A DNA stretch of 64,000 bases, from contig WBMV01007704.1 of assembly GCA_013396655.1 (NCBI GenBank), forward strand, positions 248,001 through 312,000, read 5' to 3'. This DNA comes from Campylorhamphus procurvoides. Lineage: Eukaryota > Chordata > Aves > Passeriformes > Dendrocolaptidae. Below, piece after piece: positions 48,842 to 60,700 of this stretch. A model generated the notes under the pieces. The model was not told the DNA's origin. It made no database searches and was given only the letters and a program-made list of their open reading frames with translations. The position numbers and the translations under genes were made by a program. How positions within the stretch are numbered: position 1 is the first letter of the stretch; each line of letters opens with the position of its first letter.

Positions 48842-51829
48842 TTTCCAGAGCCTGGGAATGTGGCTGTGCATGGTTTGCCACTGCCCCAGGGTGTCTCTGT
48901 CTATACCCTGATTACCCTGAGTTTTCTGCTCTCACCTGCCTGTTGGCATCTGCCTTGACCTGTGCCTACATTCTGGAGCCACCTAGTCAGCAGGAAGGGG
49001 GATTCTGACATAAACAGAGTAGCTTGACATGAACTATTGCATCAGCACAAAATTTGTCACAGGTCTGGCACAGACAAATCGGATTTATATTAGGCCAGAA
49101 GGGGAGAGCCACGAAATTCCTGGCCAAACACAGACATCCTCAGCTTGCCCCATCTTTAATTAAATCAGAAAGTGGTAAAATTAAGCAAAAGTAGTGCTTA
49201 CTTTTTAAGAATTATGTTACTTGGAAATACAAATGCTTTCTGGCTCCTTCAAGATTATTAGCTTCCTTTTTAAATCTCTTATTTCTACTTTATTTATTTT
49301 TTAACCTAAATCTGAGGGTCCTGTCTAGAACAAGTTGCTTTGAGTCACTAGAGACAATTTCTTACCTACTCCGAGAGCTGCTGTTTGTTTTTCACCCAAC
49401 AGCAGCCGATCCCTTGTGGCACACAGCACTCTGCTGCAATCATTTTAGGCATTTTGTTGGTTTATTAGTTATAACCTTATGAGATTTTCGTGATGTGTGT
49501 GTTCATGTAAAGCAATTATTTCTAGTGTGTTATCTGCTTTCTACAAAAACTAAACACAACACCATTTTAAAATGAAAAGGTTGGGTATTAAATTAGCTCC
49601 ATATACCTGTGGGGCAAAGCACCACCCTTGAGCCTCCCATCTTCCTCATTTTGGTCTTCCATGACAGAGCAATGAATATCTCACATGCAGCTAATTCCAT
49701 TTTTAAATACTTGCCCTATTGAAAAGGAATGTTGTCCACCTCTTGTGATGTGGAGAACATCAGCCTCTGCCTGTACATTTAATCACTTGCAGTGGTCAGG
49801 ACTGTAGAATTTATGCTGAACACTTAGGCTGTTCCTCCTACCCTATCATAAATGGAATATGTACACAAATTTGAAGTAATTGCATGTGATTGAAGTGAAA
49901 TTATACATGGAAACCCCATTTTCTTTCTCACTGCAGCTATTTATCCAGCCACAGAGAATACCTTAAAGAGGGTTGGGGTGAATAGGGTGGATTATGATGT
50001 AATCCGAGGACTGAGCGAGGCTTCAGATTTAACCAGCCTTGTGGCAATATTTTTGTAATCACTAAGGCTAAAGACAAACAAGCCTCCAGATACAGAGAAA
50101 ATGCCATCTCTGTGGATGTTTAGACATGATTTGTCCTGCCTAATGACCATGTGATGGATTCGTCAAAGCCTGTCACAACACAACTCTTCTCTGGTCTATA
50201 ATTACAGAAAGGTCTGTGTGATCAGTTTTGTCTGAACTAGATAACCACATTGGGAAGGCAAACTATTGTGTTGGGACTTTAATATTTTGATTTTTTTGAG
50301 TTTAGCAGTTGACATTTTTAATCGTTAGGGATAAAAGAAAAAATAGTCATAAATGAAAGGGGTTGTAATACCTGGGTTTTACAATATGTGGAAGATTTTA
50401 ATATATTAAAATGCCAAAACTACAAGTAGCAGTTGACAGGTCTGAGGTATTCACTGGACTGACCCTTAGCAAGGTTTGGTGACCAGCTTTAGGTGGCTTG
50501 AGTCTGGAAAAAGATGGAAAATAAGGACAACTGTATTGAGGACAAAAATAATCTGATTTTAGATTTTGAAAGTGTTATGTGAGTTTTTCATGTCACAAGC
50601 AGATGATCAGTTCAGGGTAGGTATTCAGATGATTTATTGTCAGACACAATGAAAGTCCTGTAACAGGAGATGAATGAGAATTTCTGTTGCAGAGAAAGGG
50701 GATATGAATTTCCCCTAACTTCAAATGTTAGCTCAACTAATAAAAATCTGCTATTGCTGGGACATCACAACCACTTTCTACAGGTAGGAAAGCAGTAGTT
50801 TTATCAGCCCTTCAAATTACACAGGGGGAATGGGAAAAATTGAACAGCAGCAAATGAGAAAACTGGTAAGAAGAATTTTTTTAAAATATTCCTGTTGTTA
50901 CAGAATCCCCTATTGTAGTTTCCCATGGCTGTCATGAGAAATTATCTGAAGTCAAACGGGACAGAGATGGGAGCAGAGCTGGATGGATCTGGCACACAGG
51001 TGTTCATGGCTCTTCTTGCCAGTGACTGACAGTTACCCAGGGAAGGATGGGCAGGAGATCCCCTGTCAGATGTTGAGAGGAAAAGCTAAAGGACTAACCA
51101 CATCTTCAGCCTTCGGACCTACCACTTCTCCTGTCCAAGGCTCAGGGTTCAGGATGTTGTTTCAGAATATTTTCTTGAAGCTTGTGAACAGTTCACTTGA
51201 CTTTGTTGCTTCACTTACCTACTTAAATATAGGCATTTGCTCAGTTGTCTCTAGATTTTATTAAAGAGAATCAGCCCTGGACAAGAGAACTCTTAAGAGT
51301 GTGTAGTTTGGGAAGCAATGGTACTGCTGCTTAGCAATAATTAGCAATACCTCACCTTGAGTCTGACTGTAAGTGCTATTGAAGTGTGTTGCCACTGTAT
51401 CCAGAATGTTTTTATATGGCCATTTATCAAATCTGTTCTCAAAATATGTCCCAAAATCTAGTATTCTGTCTGCCTTTATCACATAACATTGTGGTAGCAT
51501 TTCTTCCACTAATTTGGATTCTCAGTCCTCATAGCACTGATATTATTCAGCAAGACTAAGTCTTTAAGCAATTATTGACCAGGTGAGCCCAGTCCTTCAC
51601 TGCTGAGGTAACTGAGGTAACCTGACAACAGTTCAGCACCTTTAATTTAGCAAGGACCACTGGAACAGATTCAGTGGGCAGACAACTCTTAGCTGTGTCT
51701 CAACTGCTCTCACTAACCACCACAGAGATTAGCCCTGTGTCTGATAATTGGCAAAATGCCATCAAACTATCAAAATTAAGGAACTCAGAGTGGGGAAAAA
51801 TTATGTTTTTGAGAATATGCAATACTTAG
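48842..51829. other. Non-coding, no gene recognised
   Basis: No gene or named element. The stretch at about 49430-49560 is non-repetitive and contains several TTATTAG/CAATTATTT homeodomain-like cores, but it is not distinctive enough to call. Confidence 0.55.
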
Positions 51830-52070
51830 GCTGTGCTTTTTAGTAGTTTTTTGTGCAAAGTGCTTTACAAACACATACTCCCTCACTGAGCATTTAAAAT
51901 GCAAAGAGACAAGAAAATTATGGCATTCATCCTGCACAGAGGAACCAGGGGGATTAGCAGAGAGATTAACTGAACTGCCCAAGAGCATGAAGAGGGTCTG
52001 TGCACATGGGCAGAACTGCCAGTCCAATGCCTCAGCTACAATATTTTTCCTTAGTAACTGTGCTTTATAG
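51830..52070 (-). mobile_element. MIR/CORE-SINE-like element
   Basis: On the + strand, TGTGCAAAGTGCTTTACAAA (near 51852) is followed by CTGCACAGAGGAACCAG, AGAGAGATTAACTGAACTGC, CCAAGAGCATGAAG, GGCAGAACTGCCAGTCCAAT and GCCTCAGCTAC. This is the antisense of a MIR-like SINE. The family landmarks are the tail 'gtaaagcgcttt', then 'gaaactgaggcacagagaggttaagtgacttgcccaaggtcacacag', then 'ggcagagctggga', then 'agtccagtgct...accactagacc'. Order and spacing are kept over about 200 bases. The element reads on the minus strand and is old and diverged. Confidence 0.7.
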
Positions 52071-53662
52071 TCAGGCTGGGGTGTCTTTCCCTAGCCTCAA
52101 AACCCAAGTAAAGATTTCACTGCAGATGTTCCCTATTTGACTGAAAAATCTTATTCCTGGTTTTCAAATAGAGACCGAGTGCTGGTTTTTGTATCAGGAG
52201 GATACTCTCATTTTCCACATGCTGTCTGGCTCTGGTTGTTGTTGTGAGATGTTTAGAGAATGCTCTTTGGGAAAAAAAGTAAAGAAAAAGATTAAACATT
52301 GAAGGGGTCTAAACCTGATGATAAGTTAGACCCAGAATAATGTATTGTTTTTTCTCAGTGTTTCCAGTGGCAATCAAACAGCAAGTTACGCGAGACTCTG
52401 CCTTTAGAGACCCTTGGCCAAAAGTCTGAGAGCTACAACCTGTTTTGGGGGAAGTCAGAGCTGGGAACAGCCCCTGCAGGCGAGCCAGGGGACCCATGTG
52501 TGCCTTTTGCTCTCTCCCAACATCTTGGTATTTGCAGTTTAATGATTATTAATAAGGAATTGCTTCTTCAGGATGCAAAATCCCCTGGCCCAAGTAGAAA
52601 ACAGTGGCTAAACAACAAACAGATGAGTGGGGTAAAGGCTGTACACACAGCACCCACTTTAGATGTCAGTAGCATACCGTATTCCTGCAGTTGGGTACCC
52701 ATGGTAATTTTATCTTACTTTTTCTTGGCAAGATCAAGTAGGTACCTGGACTGAACAAATACAATGGAACAGCCTATGCACTTTTTGGATCTCACAGAAG
52801 GAGAAAAACAGCTTATTTCTACTCTTTTTGTTTAATAATTTATTTTTATTGCCACGTTTCTTTACAGTCTTGGACTTGAATAGCTATTAGTTGGGTTAGG
52901 TGAACTAAGGGTCTAATAGGTCAGAGGATCAGAGACCTTCTGAAGGGCTAAGGCCACCCATCCTTTTCCTTTCAGATCTCACAAATTTTGAAAGGATATA
53001 TTTCTTCAGGTTTTGGAAGACTCTTTTCACAACTCCTAAAACCAGGAAGACCCTTCTTCAATTGGCACAGATTATATTGAAAATCCATTGAAGAATCCTG
53101 AAAAATCTGAAATGTTGAAGTACTTTTTCTTTTTAAGTCTGGTGTATGCTGAATACATTACTGTGTGTTAGCATAAATAGATAAGAGAAACTGTGAAAAT
53201 GTCCCTTGCAACCCATACACAGGTAAGGATATTCAGAGGGTTATGTAGGCTAAACTCAAATCCTAGACAGTAAAATTCCTGCTTTTTGGAGTGGTACAGA
53301 TCCAGGCTAACTTGGTTGTCTAGATTCATCTCAAATAATTTCAGGTACCTGCCTGTGGTACCTAATAGGACTTTAGTCCCTGGAGAGGCAAAGACATATC
53401 TAGAGAGCTGGTCTGTCCTGCCATAGGATCGATGATATTTAGCTCTATATCTACTTCACATAAAACCTCTGTAAATCTCTATCAGAAGATGTGAATGTGA
53501 TTTTTAAAATTCCTGCCTTAGAAATTCAGACAATTTACTGTTCACCCACAGAGGCAAGACAGAATCTTACAGGTTTTAACTCTTCTTCTTCATATGATGC
53601 TTCACACTCAAAAGAAAACTTAAATCTCTTAAATACAATTCTCTGCTTTACAAACATCCTGG
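52071..53662. other. Non-coding, no gene recognised
   Basis: No gene or named element. A donor-like CACAG/GTAAGG at 53218-53228 lacks a convincing acceptor with an open interval upstream. Confidence 0.6.
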
Positions 53663-53888
53663 CTGCAGCAAGGGTTCATCTTTTTGATCGGGTGGAAATG
53701 ATTTGCTCATCCCTGAAGAAGAGAGGAAGAGAAGCAGTGGCCTTGAGATAAGGTATGGGAAACCTATGACAGGGTTTTCAATTTCTGGGTATAGAGGATA
53801 TAGGTCCAATCCTCTATACCCAGAAAACCTATGTTCCAGGGATCAGCAAATCATTTCCCCCTATCAAAAAGATGAATCCTTGCAGCAG
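53663..53888. repeat. Nested inverted repeat (foldback), 226 bp
   Basis: Outer arms of about 55 bases (53663-53717 and 53834-53888) are reverse complements with roughly seven differences, including small indels. They share long identical cores such as GCAAATCATTTCC and ATCAAAAAGATGAA when one arm is inverted. Between them lies a perfect 16-bp inner hairpin: TCTGGGTATAGAGGAT at 53784-53799 pairs with 53809-53824 around a 9-base loop. The left spacer (66 bases) is longer than the right spacer (9 bases), so an insertion or deletion has occurred on one side. A short direct repeat, AAACCTATG, adjoins both spacers. Possible origins are template switching, a foldback/MITE-like transposon or an inverted duplication. 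A transcript would form a long hairpin. No terminal target duplication is obvious. Confidence 0.9.
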
Positions 53889-54450
53889 CGAGGACATATC
53901 CTAAAAACCTCTACTTGCTTCCCTGAATGAATTAAACATCAAGTCCAAAACATTCAACCCTGAGAGGCTACAGGAATCACAAGCCCATAAGACATACAGT
54001 TTATTTAGCAGAGTAGGAATGCAGCTGCCTTTAGCCTTACTCATGTTCACTTGTCCAATCTATAAAACCTATATATATATTCAATCTATACTATATATAT
54101 AAATTGTAGTGTTCTTGAGACTTCCTCAAACATTAAAGCTGTTGGTCATTGCTACTCACCAATACACTAGGAGATACAACATAGGTATATATTTTCTTCT
54201 AGAAGTAGTAATTTACAAGAGCAATTTTAGGTACAAGAGAAACACAGGCAAATGTTATGGTCCCACATGGGGGTAAGCTTTACTCCATCATGGATTTAGA
54301 CATTTTTAATGGAAATGGACATACAAACATTGAATTATTGCTCCAAAGTCTTCCCTGAGGTAGCAGGTCACACAGCTTTGTTTCTGCAGCACTCCCAGCT
54401 CATTTCCTGACTCCTACTGGAAGACAGCAGATACCTTCACTGTCTTCAGT
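53889..54450. other. Non-coding; short TA tracts near 54070-54102
   Basis: Two short TA runs separated by TTCAATCTATAC lie at about 54069-54101. No gene or named element otherwise. Confidence 0.6.
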
Positions 54451-54476
54451 GGTACCAGCTCAGAGGTACCAGCTCC
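54451..54476. repeat. 14-bp tandem duplication
   Basis: GGTACCAGCTCAGA at 54451-54464 is followed directly by GGTACCAGCTCC, a nearly full second copy. It is probably slippage-derived. Confidence 0.85.
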
Positions 54477-57400
54477 CCCAGTACATACCCTGAGCAGCCT
54501 CACATGAGGGAAGTCCAAGGGGAACTCCCACTGCTCTCCCCTCTTCTGGCAGGAAGCCGCTACTTTCTTCCTACACCTTGTGTAGGGATGAGTATAGCAA
54601 CCAGAGGGTCTTACTTTCCTTTCAGCAGCTGTATCATGTTAGCTCTGAGTGCAAAAAGGGAAAAGGTCCTTAACAAACTTAGAAACAATTCCAAATTCAG
54701 ATTTCAGGAATAGATAACTGAAAAAGCAAGGTGGGGAGGTTTCTTCCACATTGAATAATAAACATCACCACTTGAAATAAATCACTTGGTTATAGTATCA
54801 TATTGCATTTTATCCCTTTTTTCTTGTCTGACATTATTACTCAAAAACTAAATAATATGTTAATTTTTTAGGAACTGACATCATGCCTAGAATTAAGTCC
54901 AAACATGGCTAGACATTGTAATTCATTTTTTCAAAGTTTTTGCTAGCCAAGAGCCATCATCTGTACTGAAGTGGAAAGGACTTTAGAGAGCATGAGTTGT
55001 TTCTAAAGAAACTGTATGTCATTTTCAGAATGCTTCTGAAATTAATGAGGATATTGGCAGCCTCCTTTCTTTCAAAAGAGTCCATCAGTCCATGCTTTGA
55101 GAAATGTTGGTATGTAAATATGGGAGGGTTTAGTTGTATTTTATGAAGGAAAAAAAAAACCAAGCTAGCTGGTGACTTAAAGCAAGCTAAACCCTTTACA
55201 ATGAACATTTTGGACCTGGAGGCCTCTTGCTGCACAGGACCCACGCTGCAGACAGGACCCTCAGGCTCAGTAGCCCTGAGCACAGCTGAGGTTTGGGTCA
55301 TTTGTATGCCACTGAAATGCTTCTGTGGTGCATTAGAGTGGTTTCCTTTAAGGAACACGTAACCTCTTGTTTCCCTGTGACCAGCACTGTGGGGTTTGGA
55401 ACTAAACTGGACGGGAGCATGTACATCCATGCACTGGAGCTCCTCCAACACCAGGTCTAGAGCTATTCTAACTAAGGCTTGACTTTCCCAATATGGTTTT
55501 ATAACCATGCTTAATTATGTGCATGAGAAATAACTAATTATCAGAGTGCATTGCTTTCCTCCCCAAGAAAATGTGCCATGATTATTTCACTTATTACATT
55601 TCTGTAACCCACACAACTATTGTTAACAGCAAAGGTGCTAAACATCAAAAATATGATTTCGTTCTCCTGAGTGTTTAGTATAACAATATAAGCATTGACT
55701 GTTGTGTACTTTGGTATTATTTTCCTTTTCTGCTTATAGTCACTTCTCATGTTTCTCCATCATTTTAGGCCCCTAATAGGGATAGGATGAACCCATTGAT
55801 GTCGGCACATGGAGGCCTGCTAGTAGCATGCCTTTGGTTTTAGTCTCCTAGCAGCAGCCATTCATGTTATGTGGGCTTTCTTTTTTGGGCATTGCCCACC
55901 CCTGAAACTGACTTCAGGCATTTTTCACTGCCTGTTCTGCATGAATAGCCACAGGCCCCTTGCCAATTGTCCCCCCTTCTTGAAAGCCAGCCTCAGCCAA
56001 AGGCCTTTTCAAGTGTGATCCCAGAGTGCCACACAGGCTTTCAGGGTATTGTTGTTGAGATGAGGGCCCTGCACTGGAAAGTGGGGTCAGAAGAGAAAGC
56101 ACAATAAGGGGTGATGGAGGCTTCATGCAGTCCTCAGCTGCTGGCCTGTTTATTAATTTACAAAACTAATGTCACTGTCTTTAGAGAAGAGATTGAGTGA
56201 AAAAGATGCCCTTTGAAGAGAAGAACTGCTTTTGATGCATTAGTAAAACACTGTTCCCCTTATTAAATTGATTTTATAGAAGAAAGTACAGCTAATAAAA
56301 GTTCAGAAACACCAATAAAATATCAGTCTGGATTCAGTGTTTTCTCTTTTCCTCATCAGCTCAGACACAGTTCGTGTTAATGGGTTTTACAAGCTGTCCT
56401 TGGGCAAAAAAAACCCTTAAATTTTCAAATATCTGGTCTTCCTTGTGCATGTCACACAAACTATTAGTCAAGACAGTACAATAGTGGAAGCCCTTTAACA
56501 GAGCTCTTCCTCATATATAATGTAATGAAATATTCAGCAGAATTTTTTTACCTTTCAGTGTTTTGGGAGGGGGGAACTAAAAGAGTAGGGTTTCCTAAAT
56601 CTTGAATATAATATACACAAGTGGCTTGACTTGTGAAAAGTTTCAAAGCCGGGCTTGAAAACATTGCTCCTGAAGTCAGTGTTGATGCAGAGCAGTGGAT
56701 CCAGGCAGGCAGTTCCCTGACCTGGTAGTTCCTGTCACACGAGATGGAGTCCTGTTGGTTGCTGGTACATGAGGTTTGCACTGTGGGTTTTAGTCTGAGA
56801 GCAACCTTGGGAATAAATGTGGTTTCTTGACCTCCTTATTCTTCCTTCCCTTCCCTGGCCAAAAGGGAGAGGCTGACTGTACCCCTTCACAGCCCCATGC
56901 GTGGTGCTTTGATTTTGCTGACCATTGCTGCTTCAAACTGTGGGCTCAGTTCCACTGCTCTCCTCCTTCCCAGCAAATACATGGGGATGGTGCTCCCTCC
57001 ACCTCAGATCAGCTCCTGAAACAGCATGTCATACCCAGCTGACTCATGTTCTTTTCTCACCCAAGAAACCAAACCAGGACAAGTGTCTTCATCTGTACAT
57101 GGCTGATCCTTTCCACAAATGGTTTTTGTCATAAGCTGCCAGAGATATTTGATGATTATCATTGTGGATACTACTTAGTATTGAATTTAGGGAATTCTGA
57201 TGTCACAAGTATGGAACTACAGCTGGAACTAAAGATGACTGTCCTTAGACTTGTATCCTCTGTAAGCTGTGTGCAGAAGGAAGGCATTCCAGTCTGACCA
57301 GTGGGTTACAGATGCAAGATTAGGAGTCAGTTTTAAACATATGGCTGTAAACCTGTGATTGTGCTTTCAATTAATGTAGATCAAAAGAGACTTTTGTAGT

Positions 57401-57660
57401 TGGACAGACTTTCAAAAGTACCAGACTTCAAGGATAAATCTGTACAGTCTTCCTTTGTTTTTCAAAACTTGTCTTGCCATGTTTGTTAATTATGGAAGGC
57501 ATTTAGGACTTGCTCCGTCTCATCCAGTTTCTTCTCTTCTTTAGGGCTCCAGCAGCGAAGTCAGCAGTTTTACAATTCATTGCCTTGAACCCTGAAAGTC
57601 ATTTATGGCCAGCAAGGGGGTGTAAATTGCTAATGGGAACATTTTAAGTCTACTCTCTAT
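54477..57660. other. Non-coding; longest open frame of the window
   Basis: Includes a 183-codon minus-strand open frame at 54957-55508, the longest here. Its product has no recognisable domain, and its composition (many S, F, Q and K, with an FFFL run from an A-rich tract) does not look like a conserved protein. No promoter, splice or retrocopy features were seen. Other frames are 85 codons or less. No named repeat recognised. Confidence 0.5.
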
Positions 57661-57700
57661 GCAAAGCAATGGAGTGCAAAGCAATGGAGTGCAAAGCAAT
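57661..57700. repeat. 15-bp tandem repeat, 2.7 copies
   Basis: The unit GCAAAGCAATGGAGT occurs at 57661-57675 and 57676-57690 without a mismatch and as a partial third copy, GCAAAGCAAT, at 57691-57700. Perfect identity suggests a young, possibly variable minisatellite. Confidence 0.95.
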
Positions 57701-60700
57701 CCGTGGAACAAAAATAATTATAACCTGCTCACCTTCCTTGTAGTAGATAATAATTCAAAGGCTTGTTATCTCTCCTCTGAGTGAAAACCCAGGAGAAATA
57801 ACTTTATGAAGAGGATTGTTCTTACCTGAAAGCAAATAGTAAAACATTCCCCAGTATGATAAACACTAGTAACTTTCAATTTTGCATGTATTTCAGCTTC
57901 CAACTATGCTTCAGACACTACATATACAGTTGACAAATTTGTACAGGCTCAACATCAGTCTCCATCCTTCTGTCAAATACATTTTCTCAGACTAATACTT
58001 TTGGTTATAAATGTATATTTAGTAATAAATATATTTATTGGAAGCATAAAAGTGTGGTTTGTTTTATGGTTTTTTTCTGAACAAAACACTTACCAGTTTT
58101 GGTCTATATATATTTTGAAAGCTAATTCTCTACAAAGTATTTTTGTTTCAGAAAGAGTTAGTAGATTTTCAAACATAGAACTCAGTGAAGAATAAGGTGA
58201 CTGGTTAGTGACTGGTTCTGTAATATTGTTTTTAACTATTTTCAAGCTTTTGTACTTGCAAATATCTGGTGTGAACCTACTGTGCATCTTGGCAGAAAGG
58301 TCTGAAGTGCTTTTGCATACTTCGTCCTCTCATTAAAATTAGCTAATTTGGAAATGCCTCCTTGAATTACATTAAGAAGTCAAATTATCCAGCCTTTTAC
58401 AGTGCTTTCACAATTAAGTCTCTGAGCAAAGGTAGATAAATAGGCCAAATATCTTCTGAAAACAGGAAGTCATCTTTTTTCTCTTTATTAATAAAGAATG
58501 TGAAAGTAAAATGTTGCTGAGGTGACGCTCCTTCAGTCAAAGCTGAAAGCTACTGTTCTGTATGAAAAACAGCATCTCTGCAAAAAAACATACCTGGGGT
58601 GAAGTAAAAGGCTTTAAACACCTCTGCAGCCTGTGGTGAAAAATCCAACACTCTTGGACAGTTTGGGACTTGTCTGTACAAGATCTGTTTATTTTGGCTT
58701 TGAGTGGTGGAGAGGATTTGTCCTCCATATGTAAATAACCACAGATAATAGGATGTCAATAAACGTTTCAATATTTACCTTTGAAAAATTAATCAAATGA
58801 ACCACAGAAAAATACTGAGATAGAAATATGGCAGGTAGAAGTCAGCTTCTCATGATTTATTTCCTTTTTCCTTCCCAGTGAACAGCAATAAACTGCTGAA
58901 GTACCCAGGAAAGCTACTCTGGCAAACTTGGCACTTCCATGACTGGAATAAACAGAGTCATGACCAGGTCAAGAAAATCCCCAGTGTGGGGAGAGGTTTT
59001 ATGGTGGCTGAGAGGCATTGGTGGGTAGAAAAGGTGTCTGGTAAAGATAGGGCATTGAGAAATTCTCAGAAGTTGTTCAGCATTTTGGTTCAGATAACAA
59101 GCCAAAGAGATTATCTGGAGATTTCTGCATTTCACTGAGGTAAAACTCAAGCAGCAATCTTACGAAAAGTTCTGTGTATCATTTCAAGCTTCTGCTTCTG
59201 GTCCATTGAAAAATTAAACAAGATGTACAAGAATAAAATACTTTCTTTAAAAGGAAGTTAATGCAACGGGTTTCAGAGTTAACTGAGTTTTGACTTACTT
59301 AAGTTTGGATTCAGGTGTGATTTTGGACCATCTTATGCTTATTTTAAACCATTGTGTGTTCTCTAAATAGTCAGGGAGATGTTTTTAGCTACCTGGGCAA
59401 TACTCATATCAGATTCCAAACACAGCATAAGGTTTAGTATTAAATGGGGCCAGTAATGCAGATTTCCACATCCTTTTATTTTTGATCAATTTGGAACTTT
59501 CTTCACAGATATTTATCATCTGAAGGATAAAGGAAAGGAGAAAATGAGCAAGTAAAAATAAATTTTTAGAAAACAAAAATGAACAAATTTTGTCTTCCCT
59601 AATCATACACTGTTTTCTTTTCACTCCACAAAATAGATAAACTGCCAGAGAAAGTTAGGTTAAATGAAGGGCAGTGACATTGTGATAACTGTGGACAGAT
59701 AATTCAAACCAAATTGTCATGCTATGATGAAAAACCACCTGGTGGTCTTTTTGCTTTGCAATGGAAGGAATGTGGTGTTGCTGAGTTAGGTTTTGGAGAC
59801 CACATGATATCTGCCTGCAACACCCTCTGAGGATCTGCTTTTGTTAACTTAAGGTTGTGCAATTTTATTCTTCATGTAATGAAGGTGAAACCTGCTATGA
59901 AGAGGAAGTGCCCAGATCTCAGCACAGCACAAAACCTGGTTGTGGATACAAAGTAGTTCCTTCTCCACTTGCAGATAGTATGGGACAGGATCGTGATGTC
60001 TAAAGCTGCTTGGTGCATTTGTCTGTGCTCTGACTTTGTTCAGCAATTTCAGAAAGCTTATGGTTTCACTGCATAACTTTTGGAAAGGTTCAGCTTCCCA
60101 AAACACTCAAGGGGTAGATGGATTTCCAGAGGGAAGTCTGGCTCTGTGTTTTGCAGTGGGAGGTCACAGATATGGACTGGTCTGTAAAATTTCATTGCCC
60201 AAATGAAAGCTGTGTTGTTTCAAAATCCTCACCTCAACTGTAATTACTGGGAATCTTAAAAAATGTCTCAATTCTGCTTGAGTCCCTGGAATGTGCTTTC
60301 ACTCGTGGATGTCACCTCCTGAGTCCTGCCTGGACTTTTTTTGATTCACACTGAAGGAATGCCTGGACATGAGTCTGCAGATGGACTTGGGCAGAGTTTG
60401 CTTCCTCAGAATCCGCCATACATGAATTGATTTCTCCTACCATTGCTTGGAATTACAACACCAAGCTGCTTAGTCTCAAAGAGACTTTGTTTTCTATTTT
60501 GCCTTTGCAGAGTAGTCTGAAATGACCAGAAGATCTGTGGGGATGGAAGTGTTCTGAAGGAGGAAAGCATGGTTTCAATTAATATTCAGTGTTAGTAGAG
60601 TCACAGTGTCTCACAAATATGCAGTAATTTTTACAGGATTCAGACTTTAAAGTTCAGGTTTGGTTCTGACCAGGGCAAAATAGAGTCACCTGTGGGATTT

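Noticed and set aside
57609..57622. CCAGCAAGGGGGTG as a CTCF site
   Set aside because: About three mismatches to the core consensus, including key positions; too weak to call.
58878..59138. Open frame after a good pyrimidine tract and CCCAG acceptor
   Set aside because: No strong donor follows, the frame starts on GTG and the product has no recognisable domain.
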